From SIG714 sp964638675 (GTDB lineage Bacteria > Bacillota > Clostridia > Oscillospirales > CAG-272): a DNA stretch of 64,000 bases. Both the position numbers and the translations under genes were made by a program. Position 1 is the first letter of the stretch. Every line of letters begins with the position of its first letter. The stretch spans positions 62,001 to 126,000 of the forward strand of contig CAZXAU010000003.1 of the NCBI GenBank assembly GCA_964638675.1. The letters are read 5' to 3'. This document shows, one piece after another, positions 16,929-25,143 of this stretch. Below the pieces are notes generated by a model. That model was not told the DNA's origin. It did no database searches and saw nothing but the letters and a program-made list of their open reading frames with translations.

Positions 16929-17801
16929 TTATTCTTCAAAAAAATCTTTGCCGCAAAGAACCGAGAGAATTTCCTCAAGGTCGTTTTCGTCTTCATAATA
17001 CAGCTCGATCCTCTTGCTTTTTCCTCTGCCGGAAAGCTTTGCTCGTCTGCCGAGCTTTTTCGTAACTCTTTGCTCAAGGTCTGCCTTATAATCGAGAACA
17101 AGCTTGTCAACATTCTGTGTTTTTACTTTTTTCGGCTCACTTATTTTTTTGACAAGTGCCTCGGTGTCACGGACGCTCATGCACTTTTCTATTATTTCAT
17201 CAATAATATCGTCGGCCTCATCACCGAGTACCGCAAGAACCTTAGCATGTCCGAGCGTGATCCTGCCGTCGGCAAGCGCACTCTTCGTTCTTTCGGGAAG
17301 CTCGAGAAGGCGTAAATAATTTGCAACGCCGCTTCTGCTTTTTCCGAGTGTCTGAGCTATCTCTTCCTGAGTAAGATCATTCTCATCAATAATCTTTTTC
17401 ATCGACTTTGCAATCTCAATGGGATTCAGGTTTTCCCTTTGAATATTTTCAATCAGCGAGACAACGACCGTTTTTTTGTCGTCAAGCTCTGTCACGACAA
17501 CTGGAATCTCGGTGAGTCCTGCCTGCTTTGCGGCTCTCCATCTTCTCTCGCCTGCAACTATTTCATACATTCCGTTAGCCGTCGGACGGACAGCTATCGG
17601 CTGTATGACCCCATGATGTATTATTGACGATGAAAGCTCATTCAACGCTTCCTCATCAAAAACTTCACGCGGTTGTCCTTTTCTCGGCTGTATCTGATTT
17701 ATTCTCAGTGACACTCTGCCACGGTCATTTTCCTGTATATTATTGTCGGTAAATACCGATTCAAGTCCTCTTCCGAGTCCCGATTTTCTTACCGTTGCCA
17801 T
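16929..17801 (-). CDS. parB: ParB/Spo0J-family chromosome partition protein
   Basis: CTP-dependent DNA clamp that loads at parS sites, 290 residues from the start chosen here. It has the basic N-terminal ParA-interacting tail (MATVRKSGLGRGLESVF), the nucleotide-binding ParB fold with GERRWRA at 84-90 and ENIQRENLNP at 118-127, a helix-turn-helix near 144-165 (TQEEIAQTLGKSRSGVANYL) and a C-terminal dimerisation domain. The open frame continues 36 codons upstream, but that stretch is dispersed repeat R1, so ATG 17801 is used. No parA gene is adjacent, although its N-terminus keeps the ParA-contact motif. It lies just upstream of serS. Confidence 0.92.
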   Translation of the reverse strand: MATVRKSGLGRGLESVFTDNNIQENDRGRVSLRINQIQPRKGQPREVFDEEALNELSSSIIHHGVIQPIAVRPTANGMYEIVAGERRWRAAKQAGLTEIPVVVTELDDKKTVVVSLIENIQRENLNPIEIAKSMKKIIDENDLTQEEIAQTLGKSRSGVANYLRLLELPERTKSALADGRITLGHAKVLAVLGDEADDIIDEIIEKCMSVRDTEALVKKISEPKKVKTQNVDKLVLDYKADLEQRVTKKLGRRAKLSGRGKSKRIELYYEDENDLEEILSVLCGKDFFEE

Positions 17802-17941
17802 ATTTATGACCATAGCTTTCGCAATGCGAAAGCTTCCTTTCTTGTGGAATTGGGGCTGGTTTTGCACTGCAAAATCGCCGCCGCTTCGGTGGCGAAAGCC
17901 ACAAAACATCGTCTGAAAAATTTATTTTTCAGACTTATCCC
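17799..17941 (-). repeat. Dispersed repeat family R1, copy B (parB leader)
   Basis: Close copy of 1707-1848 in the same orientation relative to its downstream gene. It keeps the terminal hairpin AAGTCTGAAAAATAAATTTTTCAGAC (as two short arms), the GTTTTGTGGCTTTCGCCACC stem, GGAAGC and the AGCTTTCGCATTGCGAAAGCT palindrome, and ends with ATGGTCATAAATATG, the last ATG being the parB start. The inserted-looking block sits between comM and parB. Confidence 0.82.
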
Positions 17942-17985
17942 TTTCGTTTTTTTCGGTCTTATTCAAACAAAGCTGTCTTTTTATG

Positions 17986-19524
17986 TTATATATCTTTATA
18001 TTTTCTGTCAAGCGTTCTGTACTGCACTGCTTCGGCAATATCACTTGCCTCGAGCTTTTCACGTCCTGAAAGATCGGCAATCGTCCGTGCAAGCTTGAGA
18101 ATTCTGTCATATCCTCTTGCCGAAATTCCGAACTTGTCATAGGCAAGCTCAAGAATTCTTCGGCAACCGTCGTCAAGCTCACAGCATTTCTGTATGTCCG
18201 CACTCTCAAGTTCTGCATTGCATCCCGGCTTCTTGCCGAGCGACACAAACCTTTGCGCTGAAATTTTTCTTGCCGCTACAACTCTCTCCCTGACGCTCTC
18301 GCTCTTTTCGCCTTCGGCCTTTGATGAAAGATCCGAAAAATCAAGTGCCGGAACCTCAACCTGAATATCAATTCTGTCAAGGAGCGGTCCGCTGATCCTC
18401 GTCATATACTTGCGTATCTCTTCAGGTCTGCATGTACATTTTATCTTCGGATGTCCGTAATATCCGCACTTACACGGGTTCATCGCACAAACAAGCATAA
18501 AATTCGCAGGGAATGTCATATGTCCGGATGCCCTTGTCACAGTGATCTTCCGATCCTCAAGCGGCTGACGAAGCGTTTCGGTGACGCTCTTAGGAAATTC
18601 GGGAAGCTCGTCAAGAAAAAGAACGCCATTTGTAGCCAGGGATATCTCTCCGGGCTTGATTATTGCACCGCCTCCCGTGAGTGACACAGGCGACATCGTA
18701 TTGTGCGGCGAGCGAAACGGCCGTTTGGTTACAATAGCCTTTCCGTCGGGTATAAGTCCGGTTGCCGAATATATTTTTGTGGTTTCAATGGCTTCATCGA
18801 AGGTCAGCGGAGGAAGAATTCCCGGAAGACGCTTTGAAAGCATACTCTTTCCCGTGCCGGGAGGTCCTATGAGCAGGATGTTATGTCCGCCTGCCGCAGC
18901 GATTTCAAGAGCCCTTTTCACAAGTGCCTGACCTTTTACATCCGAAAAATCGGGGACATTTTTATAGATATTGTCGTAAAACTCCGATTTATCGTAGACC
19001 GACCGTTTTATGTATTTCTCACCGGTCAAATGCGATATCAGCGATCTGACACTGTCAACGCCGTAGATCTCCACTCCGTCCACGACAGAGGCTTCCCTCG
19101 CATTTTTGAGAGGAACAAACACCTTGTGAAGTCCGGCTTTCTTTGCCGCAATGGTCATGCATAGTACACCGTTGACAGGTCGTACATCACCTGACAGCGA
19201 AAGCTCACCTATAAAACAGCAACCCGAAAGATCGGCATTTATCATCTCGCCTGAGCGTAAAACACCGAGCAAAAGAGCAAGATCGAAGGATGTACCTGTT
19301 TTCTTTATGTCTGCCGGTGCAAGATTTATGAGGATCTCGCCGTCCGGAAATCTGTACCCACTCTCGGTGACTGCACTTCTGACTCTTTCCTTCGATTCTT
19401 TTACGGCACTGTCGGGCAGCCCCACCACATTGAAAGCAGGAAAACGCCTTGTAACCGAGCATTCAGCTTCAACGATATATCCGTCTATTCCTTCCACTCC
19501 GGCTGAATATACATTTGTCAGCAT
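17986..19524 (-). CDS. comM: YifB/ComM-family AAA+ ATPase (Mg-chelatase-like)
   Basis: A 512-residue protein with the three ComM parts: an N-terminal Lon-protease-like fold (1-170, with GLPDSAVKESKERVR), a central AAA+ domain with Walker A IGPPGTGKS near 220, Walker B-type GVLFLDELPEF and sensor segments (RPFRSPHNTMS), and a C-terminal Mg-chelatase domain. A zinc-binding-like CAMNPCKCGYYG loop with further CxC is present. ComM is a hexameric helicase promoting branch migration during natural transformation in other bacteria; the role in Clostridia is not established. It ends about 45 bp upstream of repeat R1 and parB. Confidence 0.92.
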   Translation of the reverse strand: MLTNVYSAGVEGIDGYIVEAECSVTRRFPAFNVVGLPDSAVKESKERVRSAVTESGYRFPDGEILINLAPADIKKTGTSFDLALLLGVLRSGEMINADLSGCCFIGELSLSGDVRPVNGVLCMTIAAKKAGLHKVFVPLKNAREASVVDGVEIYGVDSVRSLISHLTGEKYIKRSVYDKSEFYDNIYKNVPDFSDVKGQALVKRALEIAAAGGHNILLIGPPGTGKSMLSKRLPGILPPLTFDEAIETTKIYSATGLIPDGKAIVTKRPFRSPHNTMSPVSLTGGGAIIKPGEISLATNGVLFLDELPEFPKSVTETLRQPLEDRKITVTRASGHMTFPANFMLVCAMNPCKCGYYGHPKIKCTCRPEEIRKYMTRISGPLLDRIDIQVEVPALDFSDLSSKAEGEKSESVRERVVAARKISAQRFVSLGKKPGCNAELESADIQKCCELDDGCRRILELAYDKFGISARGYDRILKLARTIADLSGREKLEASDIAEAVQYRTLDRKYKDI

Positions 19525-19600
19525 TGATTGATTATTCCTCTCGTAGAGTTTTTATCGAAAATTAATATCGGCAATTAACTGTAAAACCCTGATATCACAA

Positions 19601-20665
19601 TCACTGCGATATCTCCATGGCAAGATCGTACATCTTCTGGAAATCCAATCTTTTCTGTTCACAGAAGCTCTTCATTTCCATGATCGTTTCGGGCGAATAC
19701 TTATCAAGTGCCTCAGGTTTGATCTTACCCTTATACATATTGTCAAGGTCAAGAGCATACTCTATTCCTCTCGATGTAATTCTCTCGTTATTGTAGCATA
19801 CAACAAGATTGCTCTCGCCTTCAAGTATCAGCCTTACAGCCTCAACTCCCATCTGAGATGCGATGACCCTGTCTCTGAGCGTCGGAGAACCTCCCCGTAC
19901 AACATGACCCAAACGGGTGAATCTTGTTTCGATTCCCGTATGTTCCTGTATTTTTTCAGTGATCTTCTCCGCATATCCTTCAACGCCTTCCGAAACAATA
20001 ATTATATAGTTTCTCTTCTTTCTGCGTTTGCCTGTCTGGATCTCATTATACATCTTTTCTTCGTTTATGGGAAGCTCATTTACAACTATCTGAGAAGCTC
20101 CGACAGCAAGACCGACATTCAGAGCTATGTATCCCGAATTACGTCCCATCATCTCAACAACATTGCATCTGAAATGGCTCTCACAGGTGTCACGAAGGCG
20201 GTCGATCATCTGTATAGCTGTGTTCATCGCCGTATCGTAGCCTATGGTGTACTCGGTCGACGCTATATCGTTGTCTATTGTGCCTGGAATTCCTATGCAA
20301 GGGATCCCCTCACGTGAAAGGTCGGTCGCACCACGGAATGTTCCGTCACCGCCTATGGTGATAAGACCGTCAATGCAGTTATCACGGCATCTTTCAGCGG
20401 CAGCCTGAACTCCCGCAGGAGTCGAAAAGAACTTTGAACGTGCCGTATAAAGGATAGTTCCTCCGTGCGTCATTATATTGGAAACATCTCTCATAGTAAA
20501 TGGACGCATGTTACCTTCGATAAGTCCTTTATATCCTTCATATATACCCATAACTTCAACGCCGTTGGCAATTGCCGACCTGACGACCGCTCTTACTGCG
20601 GCATTCATTCCGGGAGCATCTCCTCCCGATGTAAGGACACCTATTCTGCGAATTTTGTCTGCCAT
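19601..20665 (-). CDS. pfkA: ATP-dependent 6-phosphofructokinase
   Basis: Glycolytic enzyme of 354 residues that phosphorylates fructose-6-phosphate. N-terminal VLTSGGDAPGMNAAVRAVV and GGDGTFRGA are ATP-binding signatures; a Gly rather than Asp after GGD indicates ATP rather than pyrophosphate as donor. The catalytic PGTIDND and substrate-binding EMMGRNSGYIA segments are also present. The start at 20665 has GGAGG just upstream and matches the family N-terminus; the longer upstream frame is rejected. Its promoter is at 20844-20872, giving a leader of about 170 bases. It stands alone; the usual partner pyruvate kinase is not seen here. Confidence 0.95.
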   Translation of the reverse strand: MADKIRRIGVLTSGGDAPGMNAAVRAVVRSAIANGVEVMGIYEGYKGLIEGNMRPFTMRDVSNIMTHGGTILYTARSKFFSTPAGVQAAAERCRDNCIDGLITIGGDGTFRGATDLSREGIPCIGIPGTIDNDIASTEYTIGYDTAMNTAIQMIDRLRDTCESHFRCNVVEMMGRNSGYIALNVGLAVGASQIVVNELPINEEKMYNEIQTGKRRKKRNYIIIVSEGVEGYAEKITEKIQEHTGIETRFTRLGHVVRGGSPTLRDRVIASQMGVEAVRLILEGESNLVVCYNNERITSRGIEYALDLDNMYKGKIKPEALDKYSPETIMEMKSFCEQKRLDFQKMYDLAMEISQ

Positions 20666-20843
20666 GATTTTTACCTCCGAATATATAAGCCTGACATACA
20701 ATTGTAAACACCCAACACAGACATCCCTAAAAAATTCAGGATCGTCTCTTGCTTTAGAGCTGAGCGGAATATTTCCGTGCATCGGTATTTATAATTACCT
20801 GTATCAATCTATTATCTATCTTAGCTTATAACTATACATTTAC

Positions 20844-20872
20844 AGTATACAGCGTTTTTGTTAATAAGTCAA
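20844..20872 (-). promoter_or_regulatory. Promoter of pfkA
   Basis: On the minus strand TTGACT (20867-20872) and TATACT (20844-20849) are separated by exactly 17 bp, upstream of pfkA. The leader that follows is about 170 bases long and shows no obvious riboswitch. Confidence 0.78.
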
Positions 20873-21218
20873 GACAATTCGTTATTTTTTTATTTTCAGT
20901 GCGAGATTTTTTTACGGTTCATATCCAATATATGTCAAAGACAGGTATCGTTTGTATAATTTCTCAAAAGAAAACCGCCCGGTTTATCAAATAAACCAAG
21001 CAGATACAAAATTTTCATGCAATCCCGTCATAAATGGGATCAAAAATCAGCACCGTTAAAAATCTCTTTTCAGCAAAGCTGCTTTGAGTCGGCATTCATA
21101 ATGCAGAACAATCTTTAGTGACGCATCGAAATATGATATACCGCTACGAAAAAAATCAGGAGAAAGAGTAAAATGCCGTAAGATAACTTACGAATTTGAG
21201 AACAATTTCAAAAACCCA
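20873..21218. other. Intergenic region without a recognised gene
   Basis: About 345 bp between the divergent pfkA and DUF1292 promoters. It is AT-rich, with a small stem GGTTTAT-CAA-ATAAACC near 20979-20995 and a short ATCCCGTCATAAATGGGAT stem near 21033-21051. I see no coding region and no RNA that I recognise. Confidence 0.6.
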
Positions 21219-21247
21219 TTGACAAACACAAAAAAATGGTTTACAAT
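21219..21247 (+). promoter_or_regulatory. Promoter of the DUF1292 gene
   Basis: TTGACA at 21219-21224 and TACAAT at 21242-21247, spacer 17 bp, about 37 bases before the start codon. Confidence 0.82.
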
Positions 21248-21283
21248 ATACCAAACGAACGAAAGAAAGGCAGACATATAACT

Positions 21284-21595
21284 ATGGCAGAAGAAAATAA
21301 AACAAACAACGGCGAGGAAATGGTTGAAACCGATGTTTTTACCCTCACCGATGAAAACGGAGTAGAATCAGATTTCGAGCTTCTCCTCTCTCTTGAAATC
21401 GAAGGTGAAACATATTACGCCCTCATCCCGGCAAACGAAGAAGATGATGATGAAGGCGGAGAATATGTCATTCTCAAGCTTGCAACCGAGGATGGCGAGG
21501 AAATGCTCGTCACCATAGACGATGATGAAGAATTCGACAAGATTTCGGCAATTTTCGACGATGCACTTTTCGGAGAAACAGACCACGACGAATAA
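21284..21595 (+). CDS. DUF1292-family small acidic protein
   Basis: A 103-residue very acidic protein (long runs of Asp/Glu, such as EEDDDEGGEY and IDDDEEFDKI) of the DUF1292/YrzB family, recognised by the pattern VFTLTDENGVESDFELLLSLEIEGETYYALIP. In many Firmicutes the family sits next to ruvX and alaS; here it is alone with its own promoter. Its function is unknown. The start at 21284 (MAEENKT) is preferred over an in-frame ATG at 21236, which would fall inside the promoter. AAAGG lies 13 bases upstream. Confidence 0.85.
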   Translation: MAEENKTNNGEEMVETDVFTLTDENGVESDFELLLSLEIEGETYYALIPANEEDDDEGGEYVILKLATEDGEEMLVTIDDDEEFDKISAIFDDALFGETDHDE

Positions 21596-21654
21596 TCGTG
21601 AAAAAGTGAATCACATAGCAGACAGCCGAATATAATATTATCAGAAGATATTAA

Positions 21655-21856
21655 ACATTCTGCTGTGTGCGTGATATACTGTTCATTTGGACCTACATGA
21701 AATAATTGGAGTCCGGACTTCCGTGTGAGGGATGCAGACCTCCCCTTCATGCCTGCTTTTGTCACGCAGAAAAGGGACGATGGTAGCACAAGCCTGCGGA
21801 GAGGACACCACCCTGAACAAACAGGGTCAGTAATTGCGGTATACACGGCATGGCGG
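21655..21856 (+). ncRNA. ssrS: Probable 6S RNA
   Basis: About 200 bases without a gene that look like 6S RNA, the regulator that holds sigma-A RNA polymerase by mimicking an open promoter. The ends pair (GTGATATACTG near 21671 with CGGTATAC near 21837), giving a long rod with an internal bubble. The 3' part shows CACCCTGAAC-AAA-CAGGGT-CAG, similar to the conserved small hairpin of 6S RNAs, and the 5' part shows GGACCTACA and GGAGTCCGGACTT blocks. A TATAAT lies at 21631-21636, and a strong terminator follows at 21865. Boundaries are approximate. Identification is by eye, not by a covariance model. Confidence 0.65.
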
Positions 21857-21864
21857 GTGAAATC

Positions 21865-21904
21865 TGACGGGATGAAGCGAAAGCTTATCATCCCGTCATT
21901 TTTT
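21865..21904 (+). terminator. Intrinsic terminator after the probable 6S RNA
   Basis: TGACGGGATGA, GCGAAAGC-type loop, TCATCCCGTCA then TTTTTT. It is a strong GC stem with a T-tract in the plus direction. Confidence 0.85.
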
Positions 21905-21921
21905 ATGCTTTATAAAAATAC

Positions 21922-21964
21922 AGCTCTGTGTATGAAATCTGTCTTTTCATACACAGAGCTTTTT
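21922..21964. terminator. Bidirectional terminator next to trkH
   Basis: AGCTCTGTGTATGAAA pairs with TTTCATACACAGAGCT across a short loop and is followed by TTTT. It lies 52 bp beyond the trkH stop on the minus strand and can also back up the terminator at 21865. Confidence 0.75.
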
Positions 21965-22015
21965 AATTATTTCACATATCGGTGGTGCTAAATCATATTA
22001 TGATCTTCACTGCAA

Positions 22016-23479
22016 TTATTTTTTTGCATTTGCAAAAGCCGACACGGTGATGAGCATTGGCATAATTTCAAGTCTGCCGAGCAGCATATCAAGCGAGAGA
22101 AGCAGCTTGCCGAGATCGGAATATGCCGAAAAATTTCCAACAGGGCCAACGATCTCACCGAGTCCCGGTCCGACATTGTTGATACAGGTTATTACCGATG
22201 TCAGATTGGTTACGATATCAAATCCGCTTAGCGATAAGAGCAGGAAGGAGAGAAGAGTGAGCGCCGAATAGATTCCGAAATAATTCATCGCCGATTTCAC
22301 GGTCTCTTCTTTGACGCAGCTTTTGTCAACCTTCACGACATTGACCGAATTGGGGCGTATAACATGCTTTATCTCTCTTAACATACACTTGAAAAGTATG
22401 ATAAGCCTTGATATTTTTAGTCCCCCGGCAGTCGATCCGGCACATGCACCCGTAAACAAGAGACAGAAAATTATTGCCTTTGAGAATTCGGGCCACAGAT
22501 CAAAATTCACACTGCAAAATCCGGTGGTTGACATGATCGATGTCACCTGGAAAAATGACGCCCTTATACAGTCGCCTATATTCGCAAACATCATTGTTGC
22601 ATTCATTCCGATATCGATTACAATGAGTGCGCTTGCACAGAAAACGAGTGCCGAATAAACACGCAGCTCTTCGCTCTTGAAAATATCACGGACTCTGCCG
22701 ATGAGAATGAGAAAATAGATATTGAAATTGACTCCGAAAAGGAACATGAATATCGAAACGACCCATTCTGCCGCAACATTGCCGTATCCTGCAATCGATG
22801 AATTCAAAACCGAAAATCCGCCCGTTCCGGCAGTGGCTATCGCCGTCACGACGCTGTCATATTTAGGCAGTCCGCAAAGCAGAAGTGCAAATACCATCAG
22901 AACAGTCAGCGCCACATAAATTCCGTATAGGATAAGCGATGTCTGACGCATTTTCGGCACTATTTTTTCTTTTGTAGGTCCCGGAACCTCGGCACGCAGC
23001 AGATGAATGGCACTTCCGCTTCCCGAAGGAACGATGGCAAGCATCAGCATCAGAACGCCCATTCCGCCTATCCAGTGGGTAAGGCTTCTCCAGAAAAGAA
23101 TTCCCTTCGGAAGACTTTGGATCTCACTGAGGATCGTAGCGCCTGTCGTTGTAAAGCCCGAAACGGTTTCAAAAAATGCATCGGCGAAATTCGGTATCGA
23201 ACGGCTTATGATAAAAGGAAGACAGCCAAAGAGCGACATCAGGATCCAGGATAATGTGACCAGCACAAATCCGTCTTTGGCATAAAGCTGTGTATTTTTC
23301 GGCTTGTAGATCACACCCGGGAGTGATACTGCAACAAGCAGCAGAATTGTTGCTATAAAAGGTACTACGTCCTCACCGTAATACAAAGCGATAGCCCCGG
23401 GAATAAGCATTGCAACAGCCTCGATAAGCAAAATAATGCTTATAAGGCGAAAAATCATTTTTCGGTTCATTCGCTTCAC
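22016..23479 (-). CDS. trkH: TrkH/KtrB-family potassium channel subunit
   Basis: Integral membrane K+ uptake protein of 487 residues with about ten hydrophobic segments arranged as repeated TM-pore loop-TM units. Pore-loop glycine signatures are visible as TVSGFTTTGATIL, TAGTGGFSVLNS, VTSIMSTTGFCSVNFD and CINNVGPGLGEIVG, one per unit. The segment following the third (FTGACAGSTAGGLKISRL) is typical of TrkH. It overlaps trkA by four bases (ATGA), so the pore and its NAD/nucleotide-binding gate are made together. Confidence 0.94.
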   Translation of the reverse strand: MKRMNRKMIFRLISIILLIEAVAMLIPGAIALYYGEDVVPFIATILLLVAVSLPGVIYKPKNTQLYAKDGFVLVTLSWILMSLFGCLPFIISRSIPNFADAFFETVSGFTTTGATILSEIQSLPKGILFWRSLTHWIGGMGVLMLMLAIVPSGSGSAIHLLRAEVPGPTKEKIVPKMRQTSLILYGIYVALTVLMVFALLLCGLPKYDSVVTAIATAGTGGFSVLNSSIAGYGNVAAEWVVSIFMFLFGVNFNIYFLILIGRVRDIFKSEELRVYSALVFCASALIVIDIGMNATMMFANIGDCIRASFFQVTSIMSTTGFCSVNFDLWPEFSKAIIFCLLFTGACAGSTAGGLKISRLIILFKCMLREIKHVIRPNSVNVVKVDKSCVKEETVKSAMNYFGIYSALTLLSFLLLSLSGFDIVTNLTSVITCINNVGPGLGEIVGPVGNFSAYSDLGKLLLSLDMLLGRLEIMPMLITVSAFANAKK

Positions 23480-24834
23480 CTTTTAAGTATATCTTTAAGA
23501 TTATTGATCCTTCCGCTGTTTGAAACAATGATCACTATATCGCCTGCTTCTATTGTATCAACGCCGGAAGGGATGATCACTTTATCTTTTCTGACAATGC
23601 ATACGGCAAGCACGCCCGAGCGGAATTTCATATTTTTAATAGGTATGGAAGTGATGCCGGGAATGTCACTCTTTATTATATACTCAATGGCTTCAACCTT
23701 GCCATCCATGAGCTTGTGCAGAGATTCCATCTCCGTGCCCTCCGAGGTGACCATAGCTCTTACATATCTCTGAACTGTCGCCGCCATAGATGAACGGGGG
23801 GAAACCACACTGTCAAGTCCAACGCTCTTGAAAAAGTTGATATACGATAGATTGCTTATAAGCGTAACGACCTGCTTGACCTTTTTGGTTTTGGCAAACA
23901 TTGAAACGATTGCATTTTCTTCATCAACGCCCGACAAAGCAAGAAGTGCGTCAGCTCTCTCGATTCCCTCTTCAATCAGCATGTCCTGCTTTGTCGGTTC
24001 GTCACAGACAACGGTGCAGTCAAACTGTGAAGCAAGAGAATTGCAAACCGCTTTATCGCTTTCAATGACCGTAGATTCAATATTTGTCTTTGCGAGAAAC
24101 TCCTCAAGATAATATGTAATTCTTCCGCCTCCGACAATAATAAGATTCTTGGTAGGCGTTTTGTACGCCTTTATTGCCTTGAAAAAGCTGACAATAGAAT
24201 CCTCAGACGCGGTAATGCATATACTGTCGCCGGCTTTCATTACAAAATTACCTGCCGGTATATATGCTTCGTCATCTCTGACAACAGAGCAAACAAGAAA
24301 AGATATTCCGAGCTTTCCGCGTATCTCATTGAGCGTCACACCGTCGAGCATTGAACCCTCCGGTATCGTATACTGTGCGATCTCAACTCTTCCCCGGCAG
24401 AATGTATCGATCTTCGCCGCCGCAGGAAAAAGAAGCATTCTGTATATCTCACGTGCGGCAGTCAGTTCAGGGTTGATAACCATAGATACGCCGAGCTCGT
24501 CCTTCATGAGACGTATAAGTCCCGAATAATCGGGGTTTCTGACACGTACAATTGTATGCTTCGTTCCGAGCTTTTTAGCCGCCGCAGAGCAAAGGACATT
24601 GATCTCGTCCTTGTCAGTTACCGCAACGAGCAGGTCCGCCTTATCGGCACCCGCTCTGCGCAAAAGCTCAATATCACTGGCACTGCCTGAAAATGTCCGT
24701 ATGTCATAATTGTTCGATAAAGCGGTAAGTCCCCGATCGTTAATATCAACAACAGTGATATCATGATCCTCTTTTACAAGCTGAGCACAAATTGCAGAGC
24801 CGAGGGTTCCCGCACCTATTATCAAGATCTTCAT
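23476..24834 (-). CDS. trkA: TrkA potassium-uptake regulator (two RCK domains)
   Basis: Cytosolic gating ring protein of 452 residues with a duplicated structure. The first RCK_N Rossmann domain starts MKILIIGAGTLGSAICAQLV with the GxGxxG nucleotide motif; a second starts near residue 225 (NLIIVGGGRITYYLEEFL). Each is followed by an RCK_C domain. The C-terminal part (SGVDTIEAGDIVIIVSN) closes the second RCK_C. It sits directly upstream of trkH and overlaps it. Confidence 0.94.
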   Translation of the reverse strand: MKILIIGAGTLGSAICAQLVKEDHDITVVDINDRGLTALSNNYDIRTFSGSASDIELLRRAGADKADLLVAVTDKDEINVLCSAAAKKLGTKHTIVRVRNPDYSGLIRLMKDELGVSMVINPELTAAREIYRMLLFPAAAKIDTFCRGRVEIAQYTIPEGSMLDGVTLNEIRGKLGISFLVCSVVRDDEAYIPAGNFVMKAGDSICITASEDSIVSFFKAIKAYKTPTKNLIIVGGGRITYYLEEFLAKTNIESTVIESDKAVCNSLASQFDCTVVCDEPTKQDMLIEEGIERADALLALSGVDEENAIVSMFAKTKKVKQVVTLISNLSYINFFKSVGLDSVVSPRSSMAATVQRYVRAMVTSEGTEMESLHKLMDGKVEAIEYIIKSDIPGITSIPIKNMKFRSGVLAVCIVRKDKVIIPSGVDTIEAGDIVIIVSNSGRINNLKDILKR

Positions 24835-25081
24835 TCATCATTCTTCTTTCAAATGTGATTTATTGACCTGATTATATCACATTATCTGTCATTTTACAAT
24901 AGATAAAATAAAAAATACAATTGATGACCGACACATTCCGAAATAATACAAAATGTTGAAATATCTTCCGGAAACAAAAAAAGATGGTTGAACGATTGCA
25001 CTCAGTTATCCATTCTTTGGCAGTTGTTCATACGATAATACGAAATTAATACTATAAAATCAAAAAAAATACCGAAAGTGC
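24835..25081. other. Divergent intergenic region trkA/argS
   Basis: AT-rich, no open frame of note and no RNA that I recognise. It holds the upstream control regions of trkA (minus) and argS (plus). For trkA I do not see a convincing -35/-10 pair. Confidence 0.6.
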
Positions 25082-25110
25082 TTGATATTAAATAAAGTGT
25101 GTGCTATAAT
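25082..25110 (+). promoter_or_regulatory. Promoter of argS
   Basis: TTGATA at 25082-25087 and TATAAT at 25105-25110 with a 17-bp spacer. The transcription start would be near 25117, only about 27 bases before the argS ATG, so there is no room for a T-box leader. Confidence 0.85.
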
Positions 25111-25143
25111 GGTATGTAAATGTGTTGACAAAAGGAAGATCAT

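Noticed and set aside
17802..17909. 36-codon N-terminal extension of parB
   Set aside because: Same repeat as before deoC; ParB proteins begin with the basic MATVRKSGLGRGL-type tail.
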